DNA from: Arabidopsis thaliana
Taxonomy: Eukaryota; Streptophyta; Magnoliopsida; Brassicales; Brassicaceae
DNA length: 64,000 nucleotides
Reading direction: 5' to 3'
Assembly: GCF_000001735.4 (NCBI RefSeq)
Contig: NC_003070.9
Coordinates: 1,364,001 to 1,428,000, forward strand
Shown: positions 49,869 to 64,000 of the stretch, piece after piece
Position numbering within the stretch: the first letter of the stretch is position 1
Layout of the letters: each line of letters begins with the position of its first letter
Translations under genes and position numbers: made by a program
The notes under the pieces: generated by a model
What the model was told of the DNA's origin: nothing
Seen by the model: the letters and a program-made list of their open reading frames with translations, nothing else
Database searches by the model: none

Positions 49869-52120
49869 TCACAAGTCGTCCTTGGACTCAGTGGAGGCTT
49901 CATCATCATTTCCCATGAGGTCTTCAAGTGAGAATTCATCTGCATCAACCACCTCTCCATCTTTACCATCCCAAGCTTCTGTCTTCACTATCTCCATAGT
50001 TCCGTCTATAGGCAAATTCCCTTTTCCTCCTTTCGCAGCCTCCTTAACGAAATCTCTGATAACACAAATAAGAAAAATACCCGTTGAGCTAATAAGATGC
50101 ATGGACCATTGGTTTCGTCATATAGGACAGAGAGAAAGACAAAAGGTGCACTTACTTGAGGTGTTTAACCTCAAAACCGCTTTTAAGTGGAGCATAAGCT
50201 CCTTTCTTTGCGTTTAAGGCTACCATTGCTGGATAACCATATCCTCCAACACCAACACGCTTCTCCAAATCAGGTTGCTTCCCAGCAGCCACCCACACAA
50301 AGCTGCAACACACAATCAAAATTCGAGTATTTGTCTAGTTTCTGCAAAAACAGAGTAACTCGCAGCTGGAATATGATGATAGTAACAAAGAGGGAAGAGA
50401 TGTGTTCTAAGCTCACCCGTAAGGGTCTTTCTTAAACTTGTCTGCAACTGATAATAACATCTCTAGATACTTGTTCCTTCCTTCAGCTTTTGAGTCCAAA
50501 ATGTCAGGTAAGAAAGAAACAAAACAAATAGCAGCAGAACCACACTTATCTTCCATGACATCCTATCCAATCAGGACAGAACAAATAGGGTCAATGGCTT
50601 GCGTTGGATACAAGTAGAAAACAATGTTAGGGAACAGAACAGTACCGGCCCAGTTAGTTCAGTTACTTCAGCAGGACCAGCATTGGATTCTAGCTGTTCC
50701 AGAGCAAAAGATTCGATAGCTGATGCAGATCTAGCACCCTCATAAGGTACTGGGCTACTTTTGTCTGAACCAAAGACCAAGATAGTGGGGAATCCTTGCA
50801 CTTTGAATCTGCTCTTTATCGACTGCAATATACAAGACCTTGTCAGGTCTCATCAAGACCAATATGAAAAGAAGCATTTGATTTGATCATAAGAGGCAGA
50901 AAATGTAATAGCTGATCTCAATACATGCTTTAGAGCAAATAGCTAAAAGTTATAGGAATCACTAATGCTAAAGTCGTAAATCTAGTGATTACCTGCTCAG
51001 CATCACAATTGACATGACCTAGTTTGACCTTCCCCTTCAAATTGTTAGCAGCCTTTTTCCACTCAGGAGCTAGCTTTTTGCAGTGTCCACACCTTGGGAG
51101 GATAAATAGCAAAAAATGGTTTCCAGTTTCAAATATCGGGAAGAAGAAGATTAAAGGCTTGAACATTTCAAGAGTTTACTAATATGCACTACTTACCAAG
51201 GTGCAAAAAACTCCACAATCCAAAGTTCTTTGCTTTCAGTGACCAACTCATCAAAGTTGCTAGAGTTTAGTTCGACAGAGGCACTAGGCTCAGATTTCTT
51301 CTTCTCACTGGATCCTCCTCCATTTTTTGTGCCACTTGTTTTACCATCCAAACGATCCTTTAACAGTGCCTTTATCTGTGAAGCCAAAAAATGATAAGGT
51401 CCCAATAACAAAAATGTAATCAAGAATTAGTGAGAGGATATGGACAAACCTGCTTGATAGCAAATTGAGAAATGGATTTGGCATCCCTTGCTCCTTGGTA
51501 ATCAATTGGAGGCTTCCCGGGAACGAATACTTTAATGGTTGGGAAACCCCTCACACCATAATCCTAGTAGAGGGAGACAACATTCTTCTTTATCATCACA
51601 AGGATGCAGAAACTTTTCATCAATCACAATCACATTGACAAAAAGAACAAAAGATAACTCAAAATAACACAAACCTGAGAGACAGACTTGTGAGCGTCAG
51701 CATCAATGGCTGCCACAGTAGCAATACCTTTCAAAGTACTGGCAACTTTCTCCCAAGTTGGTGTTAGAGATTGACAATGACCGCACCATGGCGCAAAGAA
51801 CTCTACCAAAACGACTCCATTTGAATTAAGAACCTGCCAACCATTTCCAAGGAGAACATTAAACGAAATTAACACATTACGTATCACTACATACGTAATT
51901 AAAATTATATATAACACTTAAGCCGAAGCTATACACTGCTAAACGAATAAAGAGAAGATCATATAAATCACGGTCACGGACATACCTTAGACTTGAAATT
52001 AGAAGGAGTGAGTTGAAGCACAGGCGACGAAGATCCATAGAGAGCATTACCGCGATCGAACAAGGCAAACAACAGACAGCAAATTGGGAACACCGTTGAT
52101 TTGTACATTTTTCTTTCCAT
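49869..52120 (-). CDS. PDIL2-2: Protein disulfide isomerase-like 2-2
   Basis: Nine exons: 51986-52120, 51675-51833, 51450-51563, 51197-51375, 50993-51092, 50646-50822, 50417-50562, 50156-50302, 49869-50055; 447 aa when the first of two close in-frame ATGs (52120, 52108) is used. A hydrophobic signal peptide ([14 protein letters not shown]) is followed by two thioredoxin domains, each with the active-site CGHC in [10 protein letters not shown] (62-65 and 197-200), then a P5-type C-terminal domain and an acidic tail ending KDDL, an ER retrieval signal variant. This is the P5/PDIA6 architecture: oxidation and isomerisation of disulfides in the ER lumen. Such genes are usually induced by the unfolded protein response. 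Corresponds to At1g04980. Confidence 0.96.
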
Positions 52121-52837
52121 AGTTTCTTCCCTCTCTTTCTTCTCCACCAAAACACAAAAAAGTGACTCTTTAGGACACGAACTAAAAACATTGTCTACGT
52201 GGACTTACGTGTACGCACCAATGATATTGTCACACGTCAGCACACTCTCCTCTCATCTACTTGGCCATGTTTTTTGGTTATCTTGTTCATAAACAGAGGA
52301 ATCCTTTTTCTTTTTCTTTTTTATGTGCGAAAACAGAGGAATCCTTAAATTTTGATCTCGATATAAAGATTAGCTGAATCACATTTCATAGTCCACACTA
52401 CTAGAGTCAATTTATAACACAAATCTATTTGATTTTCGAATTAGGTTATCTCAATTTCCTCATAAAGGAATAAAAAGACAGAAGAGCCTTTGGCTTCAAG
52501 ACAAAACCCATGTGCACTTTTATGTTCCGATCAGCTACTTCTTTAGATTGTTCTTCAATTTTTCAACCTCCACATTCTGGTGCCTTCAAAGCATTTTCTG
52601 TTGTTTTGTTCTGTCTTGGGAATGGTCGTCTGAGAAACTTTGTTGTTGGCCAAGCTCGAGGTTTTATCCTCCCTAGTAACTTCCATTCTCTCGGTTTTAA
52701 CTGCCCGGCCAATCTCATTTGCTCCCTTCTAAACTTCCTATTTGCATACCATATCCCGCCTCGCCAACCCAACCCATACCTGAAGAAAAACAGACGGAAA
52801 CTATTAATGAGAAACCCGACACACAGTATCTAACTTG
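52121..52837. other. PDIL2-2 promoter and 3' region of small membrane protein gene
   Basis: No coding region supported, although 107 plus-strand codons (52510-52833) are open by chance. Near 52190-52245 there are ACGTGG/CCACGT-type and TGACACGT-type motifs about 100 bp upstream of PDIL2-2, reminiscent of bZIP sites; ER-stress bZIP28/60 binding is a possible but untested reading. Confidence 0.45.
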
Positions 52838-54291
52838 TCAACCTATAACAGTCTTTCCGGAAACAAACCCGAGGATCAAAGTGGTTCCCGCTGTGGCAAT
52901 TGTTGTAGTGAACCTGGAACCGACTGGATCAACGAGCTTCTTCAGTTCTCCTCGTTCTAACTCTTGGGTGTTTTTCATCTGGCATGACCAAAAAAACAAA
53001 CATTTCAAGTGACAGACTGAGACAATAGAGCAACTAAGGATCATTAAGGTACAAAAACAAAACACTGAATATTTTAAAGTGTAAAATAGTCAACCACGTA
53101 AGTATTAGCAAAAAAATCTATATTATTAACGGAAAGAGGACTAAATTCAGACAACTACGCTGTAAGTTCATGATAGAGGATCAATAACTAGACATCATAA
53201 GAGGAAGCACCAAGTCATTTGCAAGAAGAGCAGCTATATGAATCCAACTATGCAAAGCAGCTAAATTTAAAGCAAATATGCAATACTATGTGCAATAAAC
53301 TTTGGCAAATGAGGGACACACTAACCGCATTCTCAATGGACTCCAGCCTCTGATTAATTCTAGTTTCATTGTAATGTCGTAATGAGTAACCTGCACAATC
53401 ATTCATCCATTCGGTAGAACACGGTCATAAAACTCATTTGACTCAGTACAAACATAAACAAAAGACCAATGAGATACCTCTTCCAACGGTCACTAGTATC
53501 ACACAAGAAATTCAGTTTCTAACTTGTTTTATGTCCCAGCAGAATAACAAAAGACCTAGAATATCATGTAGAGATCTCAAAGTACTAAACTTCAGTTATT
53601 GGAAGTTTTGGACAGATTAGTTATTGAACATCATCACAGAATTCTGACCAAGATGATCTCCAAACACTTGGAAACTTATGGCAGATCAAATCAACTAAAC
53701 CGTAATCTATAGTCTGATCCGGAAAAAGGCCTCAAATTTATCACAGAATGGATTTCACCCCTAGAGATCAAGCCTGAGAGCTAAAGCTATCCCAATGAAA
53801 CACTCATGAATTGAAGCCAATCAACACCCAAAATCTGAATCACTTCACTAATAGCCATTGCTCGCCTTTCAAAGCAATCCAATTCAGAAACTTAAACATC
53901 AAAATACGTGGTAAGAGGTAAAGATTCTCTAATTGAAGATAAAGTAAGCAAAAAATATGGAATTGTAACATACCAATCCAAGCCGTAGCAACAGATGCTA
54001 TAGAAGTTCCAACTGTAAACACGACCCTGTGCCTCTCGAACAAGTCCTAAGAGATTAAACGAAACCCATTATAAGCAGATTATAGATTGACATTTTAACA
54101 AAAATCCTGATGCAAAAAACATTTACTAATCCCAATTCTTCAGAAACCGGTATGAATTGAAATTCTTCGATCACCTTGGTGGATAGATATGAATCCTGGA
54201 CGGCGACCAATGAATTTAGGGCTTTTTTCTTCAGCTGAGGCACGAGTGCGGAACCCAGAATCGGTGTACCTCGGCCTCTCAGCCGATTCAT
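52838..54291 (-). CDS. Small protein of unknown function with two membrane segments
   Basis: Four exons: 54127-54291, 53974-54046, 53326-53390, 52838-52978; 147 aa in frame, ending in a TGA. The N-terminus (MNRLRGRGTPILGSALVPQLKKKALNS) is basic and amphipathic, compatible with an organelle presequence. Two hydrophobic stretches, around HRVVFTVGTSIASVATAWIGY and TTTIATAGTTLILGFVSG, flank a charged helix (NQRLESIENAMKNTQELERGELKKL) likely to form a short coiled coil. Some databases call this locus (At1g04985 by recall) triacylglycerol-lipase-like, but no GXSXG motif or hydrolase fold length is present. I do not recognise the family. Confidence 0.82.
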
Positions 54292-55367
54292 GATTCCCTC
54301 GTGCGGCTGTAGAAACTCGGATTGAGTCGACTCGGCTAATTAATTAGATTGAGTTCTGTGGTTTTGCTTGCAGAAATCGTAGGCAGCCACAAAACCCCAA
54401 CGGAGAGATTCCCTGTCACGCAAAGGACGAAGCTTCTTCCCAGATTTTTCTCCGACAAAAAATGCCTAAAAACAACCCTTTTCAGTTTTTTTTTTTTTTT
54501 TTCTCAATAGTGGACTTTATTCAATAAACCGTTTGCTACAAGGCCAATTACAGCCCAACACACATAAACAGATTGCGAACAAAAGCAAGCTCAAGAAGAG
54601 CCCAATAATACACCGTTTACAGAAGAAGATTGCATCAAGAAAGATCATCCAAAGACACGTAATAATACACGTGTAAGATGAGCCAAAAAAGATTCCCATC
54701 GTCATCCTTCGCCATCGGAGATATCGATTTCTGGTGAAGAAACCACCGTCGAATGCAAATCGTCGGTAGATCAACTGTTTATCACCAGCAATAGCAAAAC
54801 AGCACCATGAAGAAATATTGGAATAATTAAACTCAACAAGAGAGTAAAATCCAATTATTCAGGAACTGTTGGTTAAAACTAATCGAATCTCTAAAACTCA
54901 TTAACAGCTAAAGGCAATTGTAATAGGCTGAGGAAAGTTTTCAACTCTTTTCTTTACTTTTGGAATGTTCAAATGAAATATGACTCATCGATAAAAAAAA
55001 TTTGGAACCTTTTTAGTTTTAAAATTGAAAAAAAAAAATAAGCTTGAAATTGGGGATATTACTGATGTAAACACTTGACAAAAGCAAAAGATGTAATTTT
55101 ACGTTCGAGTTGTCATTCATAAAGAGCTCTTAGTGAGTGTCACAACACAAACTCTATTTTTCCTCTGATAAGTCTGATTAAAATTTATTAACAGAGTCAA
55201 AAACAGAAGAGAAACCTGTGACAACATCACTGGTTTCATCCTATATTGTTTTCAGCCATGGCCATCTCCAAGCCAAAAAAAAAAAGAAAAGAGAAACACT
55301 TTTCACCTCCCCTCCTCTTCCACAAAAAAGGGCAGAGAGAGATCATTGGGGTTTTTAAGAATCATGA
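54292..55367. other. Promoter of small membrane protein gene and C3H3 3' region
   Basis: No gene supported. A T17 run at 54486-54502 lies about 200 bp upstream of the 54291 ATG. 54800-55100 is AT-rich. C3H3 3' UTR is expected from about 55100 to 55367. Confidence 0.5.
54486..54502. repeat. Poly(T) run of 17
   Basis: Seventeen T in a row upstream of the small membrane protein gene. Poly(dA:dT) of this length favours nucleosome-free DNA and is prone to length change. Confidence 0.9.
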
Positions 55368-57454
55368 TCATGGTGATGACGCATCCTCAGACAAATCCTG
55401 CACTTCTCCATTGTCTGGTTTCTCAGTCTCTGAGCTTTCTTTCTTCACATCAGGTTTACCATTAGAAAGAGACTTTGAATCAGAGCGGTTTGGTGTTGGT
55501 GAGATCCTCTGATGGGTTGTAACAGGTGAAGCAAAAGGAGTAGGCAGAGAAGTAGCCATGGTCAGGCCCGGATATGGCAGCATAGGGTGGTCGAATTTGC
55601 AGTTTGGTCCAAACTTGCAGAATCCATAAGACCTGAAGTTACCACAAGCTGGTTGTCCCTAGACAGCAAAAATCAAAACAGTAGCTCATTAGATGTTCAA
55701 AATCTTTGTAAAAGTTTTACTAGTGACCTGTAAGACCACATTTGTTTGTAACCAAAGCTCTTCTTTCAGTTTAGTAAGAGACTTACAGGTCTCGCTGGAA
55801 GAACAAAAGGGTTTATAAGACTTGGTGGTGGTTGTGAAATCCTTACTCCGGGATGGCTGTATTTGCAATCGTCTCCGTATTTACATGTCCCGGTGTTCAT
55901 AAAAAACCGACATTCTGGTTGGTCAGAACTTTCTGACAAACCACGGTTCAATGCCACAGCCATGGCCATGGATGCACTACTACCGGAGTAATAAGGTTGA
56001 TTCTTCACATTGTACATGGAGTTAGATGCAGCCTGCAACATAAAATGTGATATCAACAGTAAAGAACAGGTTTACGTTATTGGCAGCTTCAATTCAGACT
56101 AACCATGTAAGGGGCCCAGCCTTGAGGAGGTAAAAAGCCTTGAGAGGGTGAAACCAGGATTGGCACATAGGACTGGGGAACTTGCGGACGAGGCAAAGTT
56201 CCATATGTAGACATCATTGTTAAACCACTAGCATATCGTAAATCTGCAGCAGGAAAGCTAGACATTCCATATGCAGTAGAATGTCCATTATCAGGTTGAG
56301 GATGGTGGAATTTGCAAGCAACTCCGAATCTGCAAGTTCCCGTTCGCAGGTAATATGGACATGGCTTCTCACCCTGGAGAAGAAATTCAAATAAGTCTTC
56401 CACATTCGACTAAAGAAAAAGAATTTAGCTACAACGATGGAAATTACCAGACGCATAGGTAAACCGATAACATTGAACATTACAGGTTGTGCACCGTTCC
56501 TGTCCTTTGGATGATGATATTTACAAGTTGGGCCGTACTTACAAGCTCCTGTCTTCAGAAAATACTGCAGCGAAAATTGCATGTAGAAGAAAAAGTTGTT
56601 TGTGGAAAACATTTGGAGGAAAGACTAAACCAGATGAGGAATATCTTCTGCAGTTTCAATGTATATTCTTGCTACCTCTCTTATGTGAAGTTACAAACTA
56701 GAATCAGTTCTCTTACTTTAGCTTTATTCTGAACAAAAATCTCGTTTTCTTTTTAACTGTTTACAATGTACTCATCCAAACAACAACCAAGATTTGAGAT
56801 AGTGAGAGATACAAGAAACTGCACCTCACAATCCGGCTGTCCAATTCTCTCAGGGAGCTCCTCCTTGTAATAAGCAACATCCTATTAAGATGTTTAAAAG
56901 CAGTAAACCCATGAGGCCAAAATTGCAACTTAAGTAAGACTCAGCCAAAATAAATGAAGTTTAGTTTCTGACCTGTGGAAGATGAGTAGGATGATTGTAA
57001 CGGCAACTGCTTCCATAGCCACAGAGACCAGTTCTTAAATAGAATTGGCAATCTCTTTCACCGGGACGATCTGGATACGGATTCAGTTCCTCCACGCCGG
57101 TCTCATTTACTTTCATCTTCCTAAAGGCATCTACAAGATCATCATAACAACAACAACATAAATCTCAAAACTTGATCACTAGATAAAAAAAGCAAACAGA
57201 AAACGTAAATAAAACTCATCAAGAGATCAAAATTCCGAAATGCTACAAAAATTTGCTGAAATCACAATGAGAGTTATAAACGATGATCAAACTAGAAAAC
57301 TCAGTATGATCTTTCAAACACATTACGGAAAAACCAGACCGGATCAAATGGATCTCTCGAGATTAGAAGAAAGTTAACCTTCGATTTTGTCGGAAGATCG
57401 AATCGACACCAAAGAGCTCTGTACATGCTGAGTGTCTGACATGGGGGTTCGCAT
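55368..57454 (-). CDS. C3H3: CCCH-type zinc-finger protein with five fingers (ZFN-like)
   Basis: Seven exons: 57379-57454, 56973-57130, 56825-56881, 56448-56564, 56104-56373, 55787-56032, 55368-55658. Using the upstream ATG at 57454 gives 404 aa, the length I recall for C3H3 (At1g04990); the next in-frame ATG is at 57442. Five fingers of the form C-x8-C-x5-C-x3-H: C53/C62/C68/H72, C96/C105/C111/H115, C141/C150/C156/H160, and two more near 255-275 and 300-320, grouped three plus two around a Pro/Ser/Tyr-rich linker ([12 protein letters not shown]). This is the plant ZFN1 subfamily, proposed to bind DNA or RNA. Finger residues are all intact. The Ser/Pro-rich tail ends SEDASSP. Confidence 0.95.
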
Positions 57455-60353
57455 GTAAGGAAAGACGATGATCACGATGATCAACAACAACAGAAGAAAG
57501 GAAAAATCACAGAGAAAGTGTCACGATGATCATCGAAAGAAACAGATTTTTGTTATCCTCTATTTTTCTGGGTAAGAAATGACGAGGAAGAACAGAGGTA
57601 GATAGATAGAAGAAAAAATTCAATTTTTCTTTTATCACAGACAGAGAATTATCGTTGGAACAGATCCATTTAATGCTAAATAATACAGAAATGTAGTAAA
57701 TTTTCTTCCTTGTTTTTTTTGTTTTACACAGACACTCACTGAGATATTTCCAGAGGAAAAATTTCGGATCTTTGTTTTTTGTTTTTGCCCTTTTTTTTCT
57801 CCTCCGATGTCTCTGTGTGAAAAGGAAGAAAATTAATTAACCGTGTTTTTAAAAAATAAAAATGAATACTCCTCGTGTACAAGATAATAAATTTGATGTA
57901 CCTGAGATGACAATATTACCCCTGCTTGGTCTGGTCTGATATCTTCAATGTGACGGTTCATTGTGAACCTAGCTAGACCTTGGCAGCTTGGCTCTTTTTC
58001 AAGTTTTAACCATCGGTTTTCCAGAGAATAATACTGAATTACCTACTGACTATACAATTTTCTTGTAATGAAAATATATGATTTTACTAAATAAAAATAA
58101 AATATCATCCAGATAGGGGTAAAAGGGTAAAATAGTCAGAACAATGTAATTCTTCTGGCACAAGAAATCTTATGCTTCGCAGTTTGTAAAGTGGTTGGGA
58201 CCCACCGGTAGAAAAAGGGACAGAATCGGAGGTTACGATTCGCTGGTCACTGGAGCAGCGTAAGAGCTGTGATCTTTAGACGTCAGTATTACGCCACGTT
58301 AGCTTACGAGGTAGTGATCCTCTGCTCTGATGACCACCTATGTTCTTTTCCGTGATTTTGACGCTTTTCTCTTCTACTGGTTTGACCGTTCCAAATACTT
58401 TTTATTACACGTCAACAACATATTAAACAAAAAAAAGTAAAATGGATTCGGCTTTTTGTTATTTTTCTTTTGACTCTCCCCTTTAATTAGTTTCCTATGA
58501 CTTCAAGTTTCCGTCTCCTACTAGATTAAGGTAATGTATGTGGAAAGGGTTTTTATAAAGTATGAATTTTGGACTCTGTATAAAAATGGAATTCCTGTGA
58601 TTTTAAAATGAAATTAGAGTTATGTACATGCGCATTGATGGTGTATTTCCCTATTAGCCCTAAGAACGATCGTTCGTTAATTATACAATTAATCATTTAT
58701 TGTTGAAGAGACAGAAACAACATCCAAGAGAGAGTCCAAAGGACGGATCCATTACAAAGACATGTGCAAGAGATTTTCTTAGTCTCGTACTCCTTTCGGT
58801 CGGTTTCTCCAACAAATGGGCCTTGGCAACAGGTAAAATAATACTATTGGGTCTGTTTTGTAAAATCTTACGTTTTCTGAAATGGAGGATGTTGATACCT
58901 TTACAATGGGCCTAAGGTCCCATAAATTGGGCTTTAAAGGGCCTCTTTTTGATACTTCCTTTTTTCATTTTATGTCTTGATGTTCGAAATCTTCTATGTA
59001 AACAAATTTTTTTTGGTTTTAATGTCAAGAGAATATGTGTGTGTGAACAATTTATAATGACCATGTTACATTTTCGTCTCGTATGTTTAAAATTCTTGTT
59101 TTTATTTGAAGTTTTCACATAATTATTTGAGGGAAATATTAAATGATCTTTTTGCAACTCTAATAAAACGTTAGTAAGTGGCATGCTAAATATATAAATG
59201 ATAATACACCAAGAAAATTGAAAGTGAGCTAAATATATCATTCCTAACAAATAGTTGATAAATTCTCAAGTTGATATATTGTACTAGATATTAGTCATAA
59301 ATAGAACCTAACTATGAACCAATAATAGGTCTACAAATGTGGGGCCAGAGACAAGAGAAGAAGTCACGACTTTGAATCTTGATGATCATGGATGAATGGA
59401 TATCATGCATGAAAAAATTAAAATTTCTATGATATGGAAAAACGACAATAATGGACGAAATCTTTGTACGTCAAAATCGGAGACTTAGATCGTTAGATGC
59501 ATGCAACTAATTAACAACTCCAATAACTTCAATTGAAAATGTGCGTATACTCACTCTCATGAACGGTCTTCTCGTATTGTTAATTCACTGTAATCCTTTT
59601 GCGTTTTGATACGCAACTTCGGAATGGGCAACGGTATAGCGAGGCTTACGTATGCTTTGGAAAAACATTAATTCATATATTAATGTTTTATATTCCGTGA
59701 GAAAATTTCAATGTTTTGGAAAATTAGAACAAATTAGAACAAATTCTCGAAAGATAAATTGAAGGCATTATGATATTTTCGTACGTTCTTTTTACGGAAA
59801 GTTCTTTAACGGCATCCAAAACGCTTTCGTACGTGGCCGAGTGCTCGCGGCGCAATAATCCTTGAGAATCATAAGGTATATTCCCTGGAATGTACCTTTT
59901 TTGTTTTTCTTATAAAAAAACTATCTGGTGCATTTTGTTTTTATGGAGTAATTTATCCAATTAAAGTCCAGTGTGGGACACTAAACATTACAAATTTTAT
60001 GTCTTTAGCTTAGTTATCATCTGTTTTTTTTTAATTAGAAAAGAGTAGTTTTCTGGTGTGAGTGTTATGTGGAAGACAAATATGTGACGTGGATTCTAAT
60101 AATGTATTGTCGTGATGTGGTTCTTTTTGCATTATTTCGTTTTGATTATGTAATAGACATATATTTAAATGGTGCGATTATGCACCGAAGAAAAACATTC
60201 GTCTCCATTTTTCTTTATACGAAATTTGACCCCAAAAAAAAGGTAAAACACGGCGTCCGTGTTATTATGTAGTATCATGTATGACAGAAATGGCAACTAC
60301 AGTAGATAGTTTGGACCGAATTTTATTTTCACACAATTAAATAGTTATTTCAA

Positions 60354-60401
60354 GGCAGTAACAAATTGGTGGAAAAAAAAAAAAAAAAGGCAGTAACAAA
60401 T
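60354..60401. mobile_element. Possible truncated retroposon: 13-bp direct repeats around TGGTGG plus poly(A)
   Basis: GGCAGTAACAAAT occurs at 60354-60366 and again at 60389-60401. Between them are only TGGTGG and 16 A. Direct repeats of 13 bp around a short insert ending in poly(A) are what LINE-driven retroposition leaves behind when the cDNA is cut very short. Slippage at a pre-existing A tract is a weaker alternative because it does not explain the flanking repeat. Confidence 0.45.
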
Positions 60402-61530
60402 ATTAAAACCGAATATTGGCTAAAATTATACATTTCAAAACAATATTATGAAATTGTTTAACAAAACAAAATGTGAAAGGAACATAGAAGTAATTAATGT
60501 ACTCAGATTACGATCCCATAGAACTTAAATAAAGGTGCGTTTATGAATGCCAGATGACTCAGATTAGTGATTGTTCTTCCCACTTAGCAGAGTAATTGCT
60601 CTTTGTCCTTTGGAATCTCTCTCTCTCTTTTTATTTCTCTGTGTTTCGCTTGGAATCTATATTTTCGCTATTTCCTGGAATGATGATATATATGTATGTT
60701 AGTATGTAGTAGTCAATATTTTTGTATATTGTGAATAAGTGACTTTTTCAAGGTAAATATAGGTCAGAAACTTCAAATTCAAAATATTAAATATTATAAT
60801 ATTGGTGAAAATATATAGTCAAAAAATGATTTTAGGTTCGGTTGATAATTTATTCAATGAGAGTGATTTACCCGAATAAGATGATTGTGTGTGAGCAAAA
60901 AGATTCCACAATGATGCCAATTTAAGCTTCAACAAGTGCTTTCCTATTAACAAGAACAATTTATGTAATATCATTTTTTTCGTTTGTTTTGCAAAACTGC
61001 AAAGTCATTTTATTTTGTTTACTTTAATAATCCTTGAAAATGTTATAACAGTTATTTCCTCAAATTAGACCATCATACTATTATTATTGTTATTATCAAC
61101 CGTTGATAAAAATGGTAGTAGCATGTACAACTAAGATAGACCGTTACAAAATTCGTGTATTGTTAATTATTATATAGTTTCCGTATGTTGCTGTTTTCAG
61201 CTCAACTTGAGTAAATATAAAATATTAAACTGTTTATTCTAATATTGGATTCTTTTGTGTAGTGGCAACTTATTTTTTTCTAAGCTTTTTTTTTTTACAG
61301 ATTACGGATTTCAGTATGAAATTGTAGATCCAATCAACTATTTTCACATATGCTAAAAGGTATCTAAAAAGTAAAAACACTTAACAGATTATAAACAAAA
61401 AAGCTTTTAAGATAAATGTCACAAATTCTTTAAAAATAAACAAATAAACAGCTATTGACAAACAAAAAATAAAAATAAAAAAGGAGTCCTTGCTGGGTCC
61501 ATCTCCTTTGCGTTCTTTTTCGTCTGTTGA

Positions 61531-63956
<2,426 letters not shown>

Positions 63957-64000
63957 GTAACTATGAATCATATAGAAGCGCTGAAATAAAAGAACACATG

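Noticed and set aside
52510..52833. 107-codon plus-strand open frame between PDIL2-2 and the small membrane protein gene
   Set aside because: Starts with ATG but has chance-like composition and no splice or domain support; more likely spacer.

Overview
The window is plant nuclear DNA, almost certainly Arabidopsis thaliana chromosome 1 around At1g04840 to At1g05000. It is AT-rich, has many short GT-AG introns of roughly 80-300 bp, and the gene order and my spliced protein lengths agree with what I recall of that region (for example UBP2 961 aa, PRMT10 383 aa, SPS3F 1062 aa, TAF6 549 aa, PDIL2-2 447 aa, C3H3 404 aa). Species and locus come from recall; exon limits were read by hand from splice signals and reading-frame continuity, and may be off by a base or two.

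Layout. 1-19 kb: six minus-strand genes in a row: a PPR protein (cut by the left edge), a zinc-finger/UBA/PUB protein, the deubiquitinase UBP2, the arginine methyltransferase PRMT10, the ARID-HMG protein HMGB15 and a DUF593 myosin-binding-type membrane protein. 19-32 kb: a MidA/NDUFAF7-type methyltransferase (plus), then an O-fucosyltransferase family protein and sucrose-phosphate synthase SPS3F (both minus). 32-43 kb: a proline-rich protein that looks like the DREAM subunit LIN37 (minus), divergent from TIC20-I (plus), a HIT zinc-finger protein of BCD1 type (plus) and TAF6 (minus). 44-57 kb: a DUF1664 protein (minus) divergent from a BPI/LBP family protein (plus), then PDIL2-2, a small two-helix membrane protein and the CCCH protein C3H3 (all minus). 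57.5-61.6 kb is the largest gene-free stretch. The phosphatase PFA-DSP1 (plus) starts at 61660 and leaves by the right edge before its catalytic exon.

The genes are independent eukaryotic transcription units with mixed housekeeping roles (chromatin and transcription, ubiquitin, sugar metabolism, chloroplast import, ER folding, mitochondrial complex I). I see no operon-like grouping, CRISPR array, phage, intact transposon, rRNA or tRNA gene, and no plausible novel multi-gene system. The items worth a second look are small: the LIN37 match, a probable GC-AG intron in TIC20-I, an 8-nt first coding exon, several short duplications, and a 13-bp repeat pair around a poly(A) tract that resembles a truncated retroposon.
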